Notes: generated by a model from the sequence alone, not told the origin. 64,000 bases of DNA from Rhizobium aethiopicum (GCF_014197535.1 NZ_JACIFV010000012.1:1-64000), one strand, 5' to 3'. Numbered from the stretch's first letter, positions 25,658 through 34,924 are shown. Numbers and translations are program-made.

Positions 25658-26614
25658 ATGGGTTACATGGATAAGGATATAGTGCCCCAGAAAGACGGGG
25701 CGCTGATCGATGCCTATTCGCAATCGATCGCAGCAGCAGTCGACACGGTCGGCCCGGCGGTCAGCCGCATCGAGCGGGCCGGAGGACGGCAGGGGCACGG
25801 GTCGGGCTTTGCTGTCTCGCCCGACGGCCTGATCATTACCAACAGCCATGTCGTCGACGACGCCAAGGTGGTTCGCATCACGACGCCTGATGGATTCGTC
25901 ACCGAAGGCCGGGTGCTCGGCCGGGATATCGATACCGATATCGCCCTTATCCGCGCCAATGCCAGCACCGGGGCCTGGGCGAGGCTCGGTGATTCCCAGC
26001 GCCTGCGCAGGGGCCATATCGCGATCGCGATCGGAAATCCGCTGGGCTTCGAATGGACCGTCACTGCCGGTATCGTTTCGGCGCTGGGCCGGTCGATGCG
26101 GGCAGCCAGCGGCCGGCTGATGGACGACGTCATCCAAACCGATGCCGCGCTCAATCCCGGCAATTCCGGCGGGCCGCTGGTGTCTTCCGGCGGCGAGGTC
26201 ATCGGCGTCAACACCGCTGTCATCCAGGGCGCACAGAGCATCGCCTTTGCCGTCGCATCGAACACCGCCAATTTCGTGGTGTCGGAGCTTCTTCGCTATG
26301 GCCAGGTCAGGCGCGCCTTCATCGGCATAGCAGGTGACACGATCGTGCTGCCGCGACGGGTCGCACTTGCGGCGGGCACGGTTCAAACGACATCCGTCCG
26401 CGTCCGCAGGGTCGAACGGGAGGGGCCGGCGGCAAAGGGCGGGCTACAGGAGGGCGATTACATCCTCGCCATCGACGGCAGCCCGGTCGGCGGCGTCGAC
26501 GATATCGTCAGGTTGATGGATGGCAGCAGGATCGGCAGGGAGACGGAGATTTTGGTTTTCTCAGTAGCCGGCCGGATTGAGAAGAAGACATTGCTGCCGA
26601 TGCCGCGGTCATGA
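25658..26614 (+). CDS. Trypsin-like serine protease with PDZ domain (DegP/HtrA type)
   Basis: A 318-residue S1C-type protease. The catalytic triad is visible: His in ITNSHVVDDAK, Asp in DTDIALIRA and Ser in LNPGNSGGPLVSS. A C-terminal PDZ domain follows (VRRVEREGPAAKGGLQEGDYILAIDG). Unlike secreted HtrA proteins, no signal peptide or membrane helix precedes the catalytic domain (it starts MGYMDKDIVPQ), so the protein is predicted cytoplasmic or non-classically placed. GAGGA precedes ATG 25658. Longer frame starts add no signal sequence either. No heat-shock element seen. Confidence 0.87.
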   Translation: MGYMDKDIVPQKDGALIDAYSQSIAAAVDTVGPAVSRIERAGGRQGHGSGFAVSPDGLIITNSHVVDDAKVVRITTPDGFVTEGRVLGRDIDTDIALIRANASTGAWARLGDSQRLRRGHIAIAIGNPLGFEWTVTAGIVSALGRSMRAASGRLMDDVIQTDAALNPGNSGGPLVSSGGEVIGVNTAVIQGAQSIAFAVASNTANFVVSELLRYGQVRRAFIGIAGDTIVLPRRVALAAGTVQTTSVRVRRVEREGPAAKGGLQEGDYILAIDGSPVGGVDDIVRLMDGSRIGRETEILVFSVAGRIEKKTLLPMPRS

Positions 26615-26747
26615 TGACTGTTGCCACGAAAGGTTGCCGACAGCCGCGGCTTACCGAATGAGCGCGCGACCGCGGCTCGTTGAGAAGGCGCGCTCCAGGC
26701 GCCAGCCATGACTTGCTGGTAAAAAACAGAGACACCGTTCCGTCACG

Positions 26748-27749
26748 TCAGGCGCTGACCGCCTCCGGCTCAATCCCGGAAAAGTCCACTGCCGCGAAAG
26801 CCGCCGCCAAGACTTCCGGTCCGGCACCGTTTTTTGCCGCGTCGGTAGAGAGGATCTGGCGGTAGCGACGCGCCCCGGGCAGGCCGGTGAAGAGGCCGAC
26901 CATGTGCCGGGCCACCTGTTGCAGCCGGCCGCCGCCGGCGATATGGCGCTCGGCATAGGCCATCATCCGGTCGCACAGCGCCTGCCAGTCGGGCTCGGCC
27001 GCCGGCGCGCCGAAGAAGCGCCGGTCGATGTCGGCGAGGATCGCCGCGTTCTGGTAAGCGGCCCGGCCGAGCATGACGCCGTCGACATGGGCGAGGTGCT
27101 GGGCGGCCTCGTCGAGCGTGCGGATGCCGCCGTTGATGCCGATGAACACATCGGGCCAGCGCTGTTTCATCCGATAGACGATCTCGTAGTCGAGCGGCGG
27201 GATCTCGCGATTTTCCTTCGGGCTCAAGCCTTTCAGCCAGGCCTTGCGGGCATGGATCCAGATCGCGTCGGCGCCTGCATCGAGAACGCGGGTGATGAGT
27301 TCCGGCAGCGCCTCTTCCGGCTCCTGCTCGTCGACGCCGATCCGGCATTTCACCGTCACGGGCGCGGTCGCGACCGCTTTCATCGCCGCGACGCATTCGG
27401 CCACCGTCTCCGGCGTCAGCATCAGGCAGGCGCCGAAAGTGCCCGATTGCACGCGGTCGGAGGGGCAGCCGACATTGAGGTTGATCTCGTCATAGCCATA
27501 GGGCTCGGCGATTTTCACCGCCTCGGCGAGTTTGGCCGGATCCGATCCGCCAAGCTGCAGGGCCAGCGGATGTTCCGCGGCGTCGTGGCCGAGCAACCGC
27601 TCGCGCGGGCCATGGATGATGGCGTCGGCCACCACCATCTCGGTATAGAGCAGCGCCTGCCGGCTGATCTGGCGGTGGAAATAACGGCAATGCCGATCCG
27701 TCCAGTCGATCATCGGGGCCACCGCAAATATCGGCCTCTTCTCAGTCAT
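26748..27749 (-). CDS. dusA: tRNA-dihydrouridine synthase A
   Basis: A 333-residue flavoprotein that reduces uridine to dihydrouridine in the tRNA D-loop. DusA marks are APMIDWTDRHCRYFHR at the start (FMN-binding and tRNA-contact region), LQLGGSDPAKLAEA, the active-site NVGCPSDRVQSGTFGACLM with its Cys, and GINGGIRTLDEA. Length matches DusA (about 330) and not DusB/C. ATG 27749. It lies between the protease gene and the cold-shock gene. Confidence 0.93.
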   Translation of the reverse strand: MTEKRPIFAVAPMIDWTDRHCRYFHRQISRQALLYTEMVVADAIIHGPRERLLGHDAAEHPLALQLGGSDPAKLAEAVKIAEPYGYDEINLNVGCPSDRVQSGTFGACLMLTPETVAECVAAMKAVATAPVTVKCRIGVDEQEPEEALPELITRVLDAGADAIWIHARKAWLKGLSPKENREIPPLDYEIVYRMKQRWPDVFIGINGGIRTLDEAAQHLAHVDGVMLGRAAYQNAAILADIDRRFFGAPAAEPDWQALCDRMMAYAERHIAGGGRLQQVARHMVGLFTGLPGARRYRQILSTDAAKNGAGPEVLAAAFAAVDFSGIEPEAVSA

Positions 27750-27876
27750 CGACGGTCCATTGTTCCTTGTAGCCGCGGCGCCTCAATGTTGGCGCCCTGA
27801 TCGCCGCTCAGGCGAGATCATCATTAAGGGCGCATATAACACCTGGCCTTGCGATCGACAAATCCAAGCGTGGCAA

Positions 27877-27908
27877 ACAAAAACGGCGCCCCTTTCAGAG
27901 CGCCGTTC
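27877..27908 (-). terminator. Terminator of the cold-shock gene
   Basis: On the minus strand AACGGCGC and GCGCCGTT form a stem with the run TTTTTGTTT after it, 20 bases past the csp stop. Confidence 0.8.
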
Positions 27909-27929
27909 CCGCCGAAGCCATAATCTAGC

Positions 27930-28142
27930 TTACGAAGCCGAGATGTTGACAGCCTTCGGGCCCTTGCCCATGCGGTCCGGCTCGGTGTCGAAGGTGACCT
28001 GCTGGCCTTCGCGCAGCGACTGGATGCCAGAAGCCTGCAGCGCGGAGATGTGGACGAAAACGTCCTTTGCGCCGCCGTCCGGGGTGATGAAACCAAAACC
28101 CTTGTCCTGGTTGAAGAATTTTACGATGCCTTTGGTGGCCAT
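27930..28142 (-). CDS. Cold-shock domain protein (CspA family)
   Basis: A 70-residue single cold-shock domain protein. It carries RNP1 KGFGFI and RNP2 VFVHIS (residues about 14-32), starts [17 protein letters not shown], and ends KGPKAVNIS. It binds single-stranded nucleic acid and acts as an RNA chaperone. GGAAAAGGAC lies before ATG 28142. Several csp copies are normal in rhizobia. Long 5' leaders are usual in the family; about 100 bases of gene-free DNA upstream would allow one. A clear terminator follows. Confidence 0.93.
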   Translation of the reverse strand: MATKGIVKFFNQDKGFGFITPDGGAKDVFVHISALQASGIQSLREGQQVTFDTEPDRMGKGPKAVNISAS

Positions 28143-28648
28143 TGGGATAGTCCTTTTCCCTTAGTCTGTGTTTATCCGCGCCCCCGAGAGGAAGCGGACG
28201 GCTTTAGCTTTCGTCCCGATTGGGGTTGGGGACGAAGGGTCAGTCGGAGAAGTCACGTACGGGGAAAGAACGTCTACGCAGGCGGGTATTCCCGCGCCCC
28301 TTCCGTAACGGAAGAGTACCACATCAGTCCAGTCACCGGCATGCAAATGCCCGAGTAGGTGGATTGGTGCCATCATTTCGGTCAAAATGCAAGCGCCATT
28401 ATTGTGGCATGTCCTTTCTCATGACAGGAAATGCCGAAGATTCAGTTACTTGACGAAAAGTTAGCAGATCCTTGCACGGCTGTGCCATATCGGGATTTCG
28501 TGCCGAAACGGGATGAGGGGGCGCTTCGGTGGCCGGGCATGGATTTTGCGGAGCTGCGGTCGGAGCGGCAGGCCACATCGATCAGCCCTCATGCTGAAGA
28601 GGATTGCAAAGCCTGCCTCCGGTGTTCCTGGCGCCGTCTTTGCTCCGC

Positions 28649-28696
28649 CCTCATCCTGAGTTGCATAGCCCACAGGGCGAAGCCTCGAAGGACGGC
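28649..28696. repeat. Palindromic intergenic repeat (family A)
   Basis: Starts CCTCATCCTGAGTTGC and ends GAAGCCTCGAAGGACGG, an inverted relative of the copy at 40392. Confidence 0.55.
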
Positions 28697-28756
28697 CCCA
28701 TTGCCTTGATTCTGCATCGGGGCTGTGTGGAATGCCGGTAAGGGGTTGCGCGCCCG

Positions 28757-28810
28757 CCCTCGTGGTTCGAGACGGCGCCCCTTGGGCCTCCTCACCATGA
28801 GGGCTCTCTT
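28757..28810. repeat. Palindromic intergenic repeat (family A), diverged
   Basis: CCCTCGTGGTTCGAGACGGC followed by CCTCCTCACCATGAGGGC. It has the same layout as the other copies with several substitutions. Confidence 0.5.
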
Positions 28811-28825
28811 TTGGCGCCTGCGGTT

Positions 28826-29293
28826 TTACTGCGAATCCCCCAGCAGTGCACTCAGGCTCCAGGGATTTTCACCCTGCTGATCGGCGATGTCGTCGACCTT
28901 CCAGCCGCCGTGCTCGCGCACCAGGCTGTAGAAAAGCGTCACCTCCTTGCCGTTGTCGAACTGCACTTCCACCTCGGCCTTGTCGTCCAACAGGATCGGC
29001 TGCCCGATCCTGACATTGCTTGCCTCGCCGTCCTGGCCTGCAATGACGGGATCGAAATCGACCGCGCCGACATCGCCCTCGGGCGTGTTGTCGAGATCGG
29101 CCTGGAGAAGCTTGTTCAGATGGTCGGAAAAGAAGATCGAATAGGGCGACGGCGCCTCGGCGTCGCTCCTGTCGGTGTCGTAGCTGTAAAGCGCCTTGAG
29201 CAGCGCCTTCGGCGTCTTGTAGGTCTCCGCCAAGGCGGGCAGGGCCGCGAACGCCGATATGGCGAGGGCGAGGATGACGGTGGGCAGACGCAT
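28826..29293 (-). CDS. Secreted DUF3828-like protein
   Basis: A 155-residue protein with a clear signal peptide (MRLPTVILALAISAFAALPALA, cleaved before ETYKTP). The mature domain starts TPKALLKALYSYDTDRSDAE and has ILLDDKAEVEVQFDNGKEVTLFYS blocks and WKVDDIADQQGENPWSL (separate segments). It matches the DUF3828 pattern of small periplasmic proteins with an NTF2-like fold; function unknown. ATG 29293 follows GGAGAGCC. Flanked by a repeat-rich region downstream and 220 bp before the RTX gene end. Confidence 0.72.
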   Translation of the reverse strand: MRLPTVILALAISAFAALPALAETYKTPKALLKALYSYDTDRSDAEAPSPYSIFFSDHLNKLLQADLDNTPEGDVGAVDFDPVIAGQDGEASNVRIGQPILLDDKAEVEVQFDNGKEVTLFYSLVREHGGWKVDDIADQQGENPWSLSALLGDSQ

Positions 29294-29516
29294 GTAGGCT
29301 CTCCTGCGATGAGCGGAGAATCATAGCCGAAACGGGCGTTGAGGTGGAGCGGCATTTTCTGAGATGCCTCGAGTGGCCGCCCCCTCTGCATCTCCTGCTG
29401 GTGGCGGCAGGCACACGCCTTAGATTGCCGCTGTGGGGCCCGCAAGACTGCAAGCCCCACCGGCGTTGAAAGCCGATCATGACGCATATCGGCGTCAGGC
29501 AGAAATCCTGTCGCGA
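29294..29516. other. Intergenic stretch between DUF3828 and RTX genes
   Basis: No gene or clear terminator seen. Confidence 0.3.
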
Positions 29517-32291
29517 TCAGATCAAAGCGTCATGCAGCAGGCTGGAGGATGAAGGCTCGAAGACGTCCTTCACGGCGAGGGTGAAGTCGTGGCTGGTGAT
29601 GTTGCCGGCTGCGTCATAGGCCTCGGCGGTGAAGGTCAGGCTGTGATTGCTTTCGAAGTCGATCGCAGCCTTCGTCTGGATCTTGTTGCCGACGAGCTTG
29701 AAGATGCCATCGGCATCATCCGTCAGCCGCCACTTCACCGTGCCGCCTTCCGGATCGACGGCGGAGAGAAGGCCGACCGAGGTGCCGATTGCGACGTTCT
29801 CGGAGATTGAGCTGCGCGAGAAGGAGAGCTTGATCGGCGCCTGGTTGACCGGGGCCTCGTTGACATCGAGCACGTTGATCGTGATGTCCTTTTCGACGGT
29901 CACCTTGCCGTCGGAGACGGCGACCTTAATCGTGTGGGACTTGGCCGTCTCGTAGTCGAATGTCTTGGAGGTGACGATGCGGTTGCCCTTCAGCCGGAAG
30001 TGATCATCGGCACCGTCGAGCAACGTGTAGGTGAGGGTGTCGCCGTCGGCGTCCTTGGCGCTGAGCAGACCGACCGTGGTCCAGATCGGCGTGTCCTCGG
30101 AGAGTGCGGTTTTCGACAGCTGGATATTGGTTGGTGCGTTATTGGTGCTCTCGAAAGTTTGCGTGGCGAAGTCATAGACCCCATCGGCAAAACGGGCGAA
30201 TTCGACGTCGGTCAGCATATCCTCACCATCTTGCCCACTCAGGCTCATCACGATGTGGGATTGATTGTCGTAGCGGAAGCCGAGCATGTAGTCGGAGAAA
30301 TTACCGGAGAAGACCGCCGTGTCGGTGCCGGCGCCGCCATCGATGATGTCGTAGCCGCCGTTGCCTTCGAAAATGTCGTTGCCATCGGTGCCCGTAAAAT
30401 CGTCGTCGCCACCGCCGGTCTTGACGTCAATGCTGGAGCCATAGCCGGTGATAAAAGCTCCGTGGTCTCCCAGTTCATCGGAAAGATCGAGGTGGGCGCT
30501 GTCCGTTATTGCCAGTGAGGGGCGAGAAACAACGTCGAACGGATTGATCGACCCGATGATGCTATCAAAGCTTTCGAATTGCGCGCTCGAACCGGCAACC
30601 TGAAATCTCCCAGTGTCAAGGACTTCGAAGTTCTCGATCGTCAGCCCTCTAAGATCGGGAGCTTGTAGCGTATCGAACCCGTCACCGCCATTCACTGTTC
30701 CGGAGACCAGTGGAGCGAATGGCTGCACGATAACGACATCGCTGCCATTGCCGGCGTCGATGTCCAAGATTTCCGGCACGAGCCCGAGATCCGGAGAGAA
30801 GTTGCCAACATCACCGTCGGTGATCGTATCGTTGCCGGCGCCGCCTCTGATGACATCATTCCCGCCGTCGCCGAAGATCTGGTCATTGCCGTCGCCGCCA
30901 TTCAGCGTGTCGTTGCCAGTTCCGCCATGGAGGTGATCGTATCCAGCGCCGCCGTTTAGCGTATCTGCGCCGTCGCCGCCCGAGATCGTGTCGTTGCCTG
31001 TGCCTGTCGTGATCACATCATCGCCGCTCGAACCCGTCACATTGGCGGAGCCCGAGCCCAGTTCGTCGGAAAGGTCTACCGTCCCGGAATCCGAGATTAC
31101 CAGGGTGGCTGCGAGGAGAGGATTCGTTTCGGAGTGGCGGATGACGTCGTAAGTTTCGAACTCCGCGCCGGTCTTGGTGATCACGGCGCCGTTCGTCTCC
31201 AGAATATTCAAAGGAATACCCGGCTCGGTACTGTCGGCGGTGAACGTTCCGGTGGCGAAATCGTAGACACCATCGGCAAATCGCGCGAATTCGACGTCTC
31301 TCAGCGTATTCGTGCCTTCCAGGGCGCTCGTGACGACGTTATTGAAATTTTCCTGGGCAAGGGAATAGTCGGCAAAATTGCCGGCGAATACAGCGGTGTC
31401 CGTGCCGTCGCCGCCATCGATCTCGTCGTCGCCAGCGCCGCCGGTCAATTTGTCGTTGCCGCCATTGCCGGCGAAGTAGTCGTTGCCGCCGCTGCCGTCG
31501 AAAATGTCGTTGACGTCGCTGCCCTGAAATTCGTCGTCGCCGTCGCCGGTTTTGACGTCAACGCCGGAGGGATTGTTCCAGTCCCAGATAAAAGCTCGGC
31601 GGTTCGCCAGTTCGTCGGAGAGATCGACGTGGGCGCTGTCCGTCACCTCCAGAGAGGCGAAGGAGTTGAGGAGCGGATCTGTCGACCCGATGATATGGTC
31701 AAAACTCTCGAACTGCGCGCTCGAACCGCTCACAGTGTATGGCCAGGTTTGAAGGACCTCGATGTTCTTGATCGTCAGACCGTCGAGCGAAGAGGTTTGC
31801 AGCGTATCGATTCCGGCGCCGCCATCGACTGTTCCTGAAATCAGTGGATTGTATCTCTCCACGATTATGGAATCGTCGCCGTCACCGGCGTCGATGTCGG
31901 TGAGTTGCTGCTGGTCGCCCGTTCCCGGCCAGGGGATGCCACCATCAAAAATTGTATCGTTACCAGCGCCGCCGATCAATTTGTCGTCGCCGCTACCACC
32001 ACTGATTACATCGTCGCCGGCGCCGCCGTTCAGCGTGTCATTGCCGTCGTCGCCTGAGATGGTGTCGTTGCCTGCGCCCGTCGTGATCGCATTGCCGTAG
32101 TAAGAGCCAATCACAAATGCAGAGACGGAGCCCAGCTCGTCGGCCAGATCCACCACCGACGAATCGGAAACGGTTAGGGAGACAGGCGCGGCGGGGTTGG
32201 CTTCGGAATTGCGGATAACATCATACGCTTCGAACTCAGCGCCGGTCTTGGTAACTGTGGCGCCGTTGGTGTCCAGAATATTCAGGGCCAT
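29517..32291 (-). CDS. RTX (hemolysin-type calcium-binding repeat) protein with cadherin-like domains
   Basis: A 924-residue acidic protein. Residues about 1-370 and 371-710 are two copies of one module. Each starts LDTNGATVTKTGAEFEAYDV (second copy LETNGAVITKTGAEFETYDV), has a block of GGxGxDxx nonapeptides, an SSAQFESFD segment, then DGVYDFAT. The final 200 residues hold two cadherin-like repeats (NIQLSKTALSEDTPI and KLSFSRSSISENVAIG starts). The end, SSSSLLHDALI, fits an uncleaved type I secretion signal; no N-terminal signal peptide. GGAAAG precedes ATG 32291. Likely a calcium-folded extracellular adhesin or matrix protein. No secretion ABC genes adjacent. Confidence 0.87.
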   Translation of the reverse strand: MALNILDTNGATVTKTGAEFEAYDVIRNSEANPAAPVSLTVSDSSVVDLADELGSVSAFVIGSYYGNAITTGAGNDTISGDDGNDTLNGGAGDDVISGGSGDDKLIGGAGNDTIFDGGIPWPGTGDQQQLTDIDAGDGDDSIIVERYNPLISGTVDGGAGIDTLQTSSLDGLTIKNIEVLQTWPYTVSGSSAQFESFDHIIGSTDPLLNSFASLEVTDSAHVDLSDELANRRAFIWDWNNPSGVDVKTGDGDDEFQGSDVNDIFDGSGGNDYFAGNGGNDKLTGGAGDDEIDGGDGTDTAVFAGNFADYSLAQENFNNVVTSALEGTNTLRDVEFARFADGVYDFATGTFTADSTEPGIPLNILETNGAVITKTGAEFETYDVIRHSETNPLLAATLVISDSGTVDLSDELGSGSANVTGSSGDDVITTGTGNDTISGGDGADTLNGGAGYDHLHGGTGNDTLNGGDGNDQIFGDGGNDVIRGGAGNDTITDGDVGNFSPDLGLVPEILDIDAGNGSDVVIVQPFAPLVSGTVNGGDGFDTLQAPDLRGLTIENFEVLDTGRFQVAGSSAQFESFDSIIGSINPFDVVSRPSLAITDSAHLDLSDELGDHGAFITGYGSSIDVKTGGGDDDFTGTDGNDIFEGNGGYDIIDGGAGTDTAVFSGNFSDYMLGFRYDNQSHIVMSLSGQDGEDMLTDVEFARFADGVYDFATQTFESTNNAPTNIQLSKTALSEDTPIWTTVGLLSAKDADGDTLTYTLLDGADDHFRLKGNRIVTSKTFDYETAKSHTIKVAVSDGKVTVEKDITINVLDVNEAPVNQAPIKLSFSRSSISENVAIGTSVGLLSAVDPEGGTVKWRLTDDADGIFKLVGNKIQTKAAIDFESNHSLTFTAEAYDAAGNITSHDFTLAVKDVFEPSSSSLLHDALI

Positions 32292-32568
32292 ATTAAACTT
32301 TCCAAAAGATGCGTTGCATTCTGTAAAACGAGAAATCTTCAGAAGAACTGTTCTCCGGTTCAACGGACGACAACCCTTCGGGGATCTATGCCAATGCGCA
32401 ACCAAGTTTTCAATGGAAAATTGTGTTTTTTTATTAGGTTTTTAACGGAAAAGTAAGTGTGAACACCTTGTTGTAGTCGGAATTAGAGAACCTGTTGCTT
32501 TATTTTAGTCTTTTAAATTATGTTGAATTCGCGTAATGGTTGTTGAGAGTCGGCTTTCCGATCCCGCT
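32292..32568. promoter_or_regulatory. AT-rich upstream region of the RTX gene
   Basis: The region is AT-rich relative to its neighbours and holds the RTX promoter. An imperfect palindrome GAAGAACTGTTCTCC lies at 32342-32356. No gene. Confidence 0.4.
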
Positions 32569-32955
32569 TTACGCCAGCTTGATGAGACCTGCTTCTGTAG
32601 GCCTGAAGCCGCAGGCTCGGTAAAAGCCGGCCAAGCGCGGTTCGAAATCGACGTGCAGCCATGCGGCGCCGCGCTCGCGGGCCAGGCTTGTGGCTTGCCT
32701 GACCATGCGCGTCGCGATGCCCTGCCGCCGCATCTCGGGATGGACCGACGTATCGAGGAGGAAGGCATGAATGCCTCCATCCCAGGCAACATTGACGAAG
32801 CCGACGAGCCTGCCGTCGTGATAGGCGCCGATATGGGCGAGGCTGCGGGAGAGGATGGCGGCGAAATCCCGGCTGTGTGGGCTGCCCCAGGCGGCGGAAA
32901 AGAGGGTGTTCAGTTCGTCGGCGGCGGGGAAGGGGTCGGTGCGCAGTTCCAGCAT
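32569..32955 (-). CDS. GNAT family N-acetyltransferase
   Basis: A compact 128-residue GNAT. VGFVNVAWDGGIHAFLLDTSVHP is followed by MRRQGIATRMVRQATSLARERG, a canonical acetyl-CoA R/QxxGxG/A loop, and LAGFYRACGFRPTEAGLIKL at the end. ATG 32955. Single-gene unit; substrate unknown. The downstream gap to the RTX promoter is 277 bp. Confidence 0.88.
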   Translation of the reverse strand: MLELRTDPFPAADELNTLFSAAWGSPHSRDFAAILSRSLAHIGAYHDGRLVGFVNVAWDGGIHAFLLDTSVHPEMRRQGIATRMVRQATSLARERGAAWLHVDFEPRLAGFYRACGFRPTEAGLIKLA

Positions 32956-33324
32956 AGGTGGTTCTCTCCGTTCGAGGGGCTGAAGGATCGATTGGCAATG
33001 CGGCTCATACCGCGACGGCGAAGAGAAATTCCCGTCGGAGAGAGTCGATGCCGCGCTCCCTGGCTGCTTCGATCAGCCAGCGGGCGGTGTCCGTTCCCCG
33101 TCTACGGCAACCGTGGTTCGCGGGAAAGTGCACGCATCGCATCATCGGCCCAATTGAATACCGCGCGCGCCCGATCCGATACTATCCCGCCTGCTAACGC
33201 CTGCCGAGAGCAGTAGCTGGGGCAGGGAGGTTGCGGATCAATTACGGTGGATTGGTTCGAAGCTGCAGCACATGTTACACATATGAGGCGCGGGCATTCC
33301 CGCAGGGGCGCAACTGAGGCGTCG
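32956..33324. other. Intergenic region before the SRAP promoter
   Basis: No gene seen. GC-rich, with a short hairpin GCGGGCATTCCCGC at 33286-33299. Confidence 0.35.
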
Positions 33325-33358
33325 TTGACACCCGATCGCCCCGGAACATAATGAGAAC
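33325..33358 (+). promoter_or_regulatory. Sigma70 promoter overlapped by a perfect LexA box
   Basis: TTGACA (33325-33330) lies 17 bp from ATAATG (33348-33353). GAAC (33344-33347), seven bases and GAAC (33355-33358) form the alphaproteobacterial LexA box, lying on the -10 element. SOS repression of the SRAP gene is expected. Confidence 0.85.
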
Positions 33359-33388
33359 ATCTGACATTCCACCGGCAGAGAGGGTTCC

Positions 33389-34111
33389 ATGTGCGGACGC
33401 ATATTCGTCAAGACCTCGCTTGAAGAGCTGATCAGCAATTTCCCATTTGCTGTCAGGGGCGGGGATATTGACGGGCTGGGAAATCGCTTTCCCCGATGGA
33501 ATGGCGCGCCGTCGCTGGATTACCCCATTATCGTCAGGGACGTCGTGCGCGAGCCTGATATAACGGGCCCCATCTTCGTGTCGGCACGCTGGGGTCTGCT
33601 GCCCTCCTGGGCCAAATCAGGCGGCCGGCCGCCGCCGGTCAATGTCCGCTGCGAGAGCATCGCTTCCAATGGCATGTTTCGCGCGGCATATGGTTCGCGC
33701 CGGTGCCTGGTGCCGATCAATGGCTTCTTCGAGTGGAAGGACATTCATGGCACGGGCAAGAACAAGCAGCCCTATGCGATCGCGATGAAGGACGGCTCCG
33801 CCTTCGCGCTCGCTGGCATCTGGGAAAGCTGGAAAGATGAGAACGGCATTTCGATCCGCAACTTCGCCATCGTCACCTGCGAGCCGAACGAGATGATGGC
33901 TGAGATCCATGACCGCATGCCTGTCATCCTGCATCGCGAGGATTATGAACGCTGGCTGTCGCCGGAGCCGGATCCGAACGATCTGATGAGGCCTTTCCCG
34001 GCCGAGTTGATGACGATGTGGAAGATCGGGCGGGGCGTCGGCTCGCCCAGGAATGACGGGCCCGAGATCATCGAGGAAGTCGAGGACGATCCGGAGCCGA
34101 CGCTGATCTAG
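33389..34111 (+). CDS. SOS response-associated peptidase (SRAP, YedK/HMCES type)
   Basis: A 240-residue SRAP protein that crosslinks covalently to abasic sites in single-stranded DNA through the N-terminal Cys2 (start MCGRIFVKT, processed to Cys). Conserved active-site blocks are visible: PPPVNVRCESIASNGMFRAAY (Asn), CLVPINGFFEWKD (Glu) and IHDRMPVILHREDYERWL (His). A perfect LexA box sits on the promoter 31 bases upstream, matching its DNA-damage role. Length is normal. ATG 33389 is fixed by the essential Cys2. Confidence 0.95.
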   Translation: MCGRIFVKTSLEELISNFPFAVRGGDIDGLGNRFPRWNGAPSLDYPIIVRDVVREPDITGPIFVSARWGLLPSWAKSGGRPPPVNVRCESIASNGMFRAAYGSRRCLVPINGFFEWKDIHGTGKNKQPYAIAMKDGSAFALAGIWESWKDENGISIRNFAIVTCEPNEMMAEIHDRMPVILHREDYERWLSPEPDPNDLMRPFPAELMTMWKIGRGVGSPRNDGPEIIEEVEDDPEPTLI

Positions 34112-34231
34112 GGCAATTCCGGAAAAGGCGGTGGCGGTCTTGCCTCCGGAATCGCTCTGATTCACCGGCTCAGGCGGGAGCCATTCACGAAACCATGCGG
34201 CAAACACATCCTCACGAGGAGAGGACAACGT

Positions 34232-34924
34232 ATGCCAGACGATGCCGGAACGCTGTTACGGTCGTTCCTCAACAATGCCCTTCGTAGACAGACGCAGCGC
34301 CGAATCCGGGATTTCGGCGGCTATCAGATCGGCAAGCGCCGGCAGTCGCATGTCATCGATGCGATCGCAGACGAGATAGCCGAATTCCTCTGCACCTATC
34401 TCGATATCAAGGTAAACGGCCGACCGGCGACCAGGGAAGGCGTGGTCTTCGCCATTGCCCAGGCGCTGCGGAACGTCTCCGATGAACTCGCCTACAGGCT
34501 GACATCCCGCGATGACGATGCGTGGAGAACCGTCTGCGAGTCCGTCGCTGTTTTCCTGGAAGGCTGCATGGAGTTCGATCAGAAGCCCTATGACGGGTCG
34601 CTGACGGCGCGATCGAACTATAACGGCTGGAAGGACTGGGAGGTGATCGTCAGCGGCGAGAGGCCTCGGGGCAAATGGCGCCACGCGTGGAAGGAGAAAC
34701 CGGGCGACGATTTCATCGGCTTTTACGGCGAAACCTGCATGGGGCGGATCTTCAAAATCGATCTCACCGGCTCCGACGAGCGCTGGTACTGGCTGATATC
34801 AGCCGACGGCAGCCCACGCCGCGGCTGGCCGGCGGCGGGGTACGAGGCGAGCGCGAGGAGCGCGGCCTGTCGGGTGGAGCGGATTTATTTTGCGTTGGTG
34901 AAGGGGGAGGCGAGGATTTTGTAA
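34232..34924 (+). CDS. Hypothetical protein
   Basis: A 230-residue soluble protein without signal peptide. The N-terminal half is helical (IGKRRQSHVIDAIADEIAEFL, EGVVFAIAQALRNVSDELAYR). The C-terminal half is strand-rich with many Trp (NGWKDWEV, GKWRHAWKEKPGDDFIGFYG, RWYWLISADG). GAGGAGAGGAC before ATG 34232 is a strong RBS. It lies 120 bp after the SRAP gene on the same strand but outside its likely transcript. I do not recognise a family. Confidence 0.65.
   Translation: MPDDAGTLLRSFLNNALRRQTQRRIRDFGGYQIGKRRQSHVIDAIADEIAEFLCTYLDIKVNGRPATREGVVFAIAQALRNVSDELAYRLTSRDDDAWRTVCESVAVFLEGCMEFDQKPYDGSLTARSNYNGWKDWEVIVSGERPRGKWRHAWKEKPGDDFIGFYGETCMGRIFKIDLTGSDERWYWLISADGSPRRGWPAAGYEASARSAACRVERIYFALVKGEARIL

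Larger units (their letters stand above)
28143..28825. other. Gene-free region with two palindromic repeats
   Basis: The part next to csp probably holds its promoter and leader. The rest contains repeats at 28649-28696 and 28757-28810. No convincing gene. Confidence 0.5.

Noticed and set aside
25586..26386. A 266-codon minus-strand frame
   Set aside because: Antisense to the trypsin-like protease gene with its intact catalytic triad.
26904..27800. A 298-codon plus-strand frame
   Set aside because: Shadow of dusA, which carries its full motif set on the minus strand.
30300..32100. Regular short repeats considered as a DNA repeat array
   Set aside because: They are the glycine-aspartate nonapeptide codons of the RTX protein and follow the reading frame.
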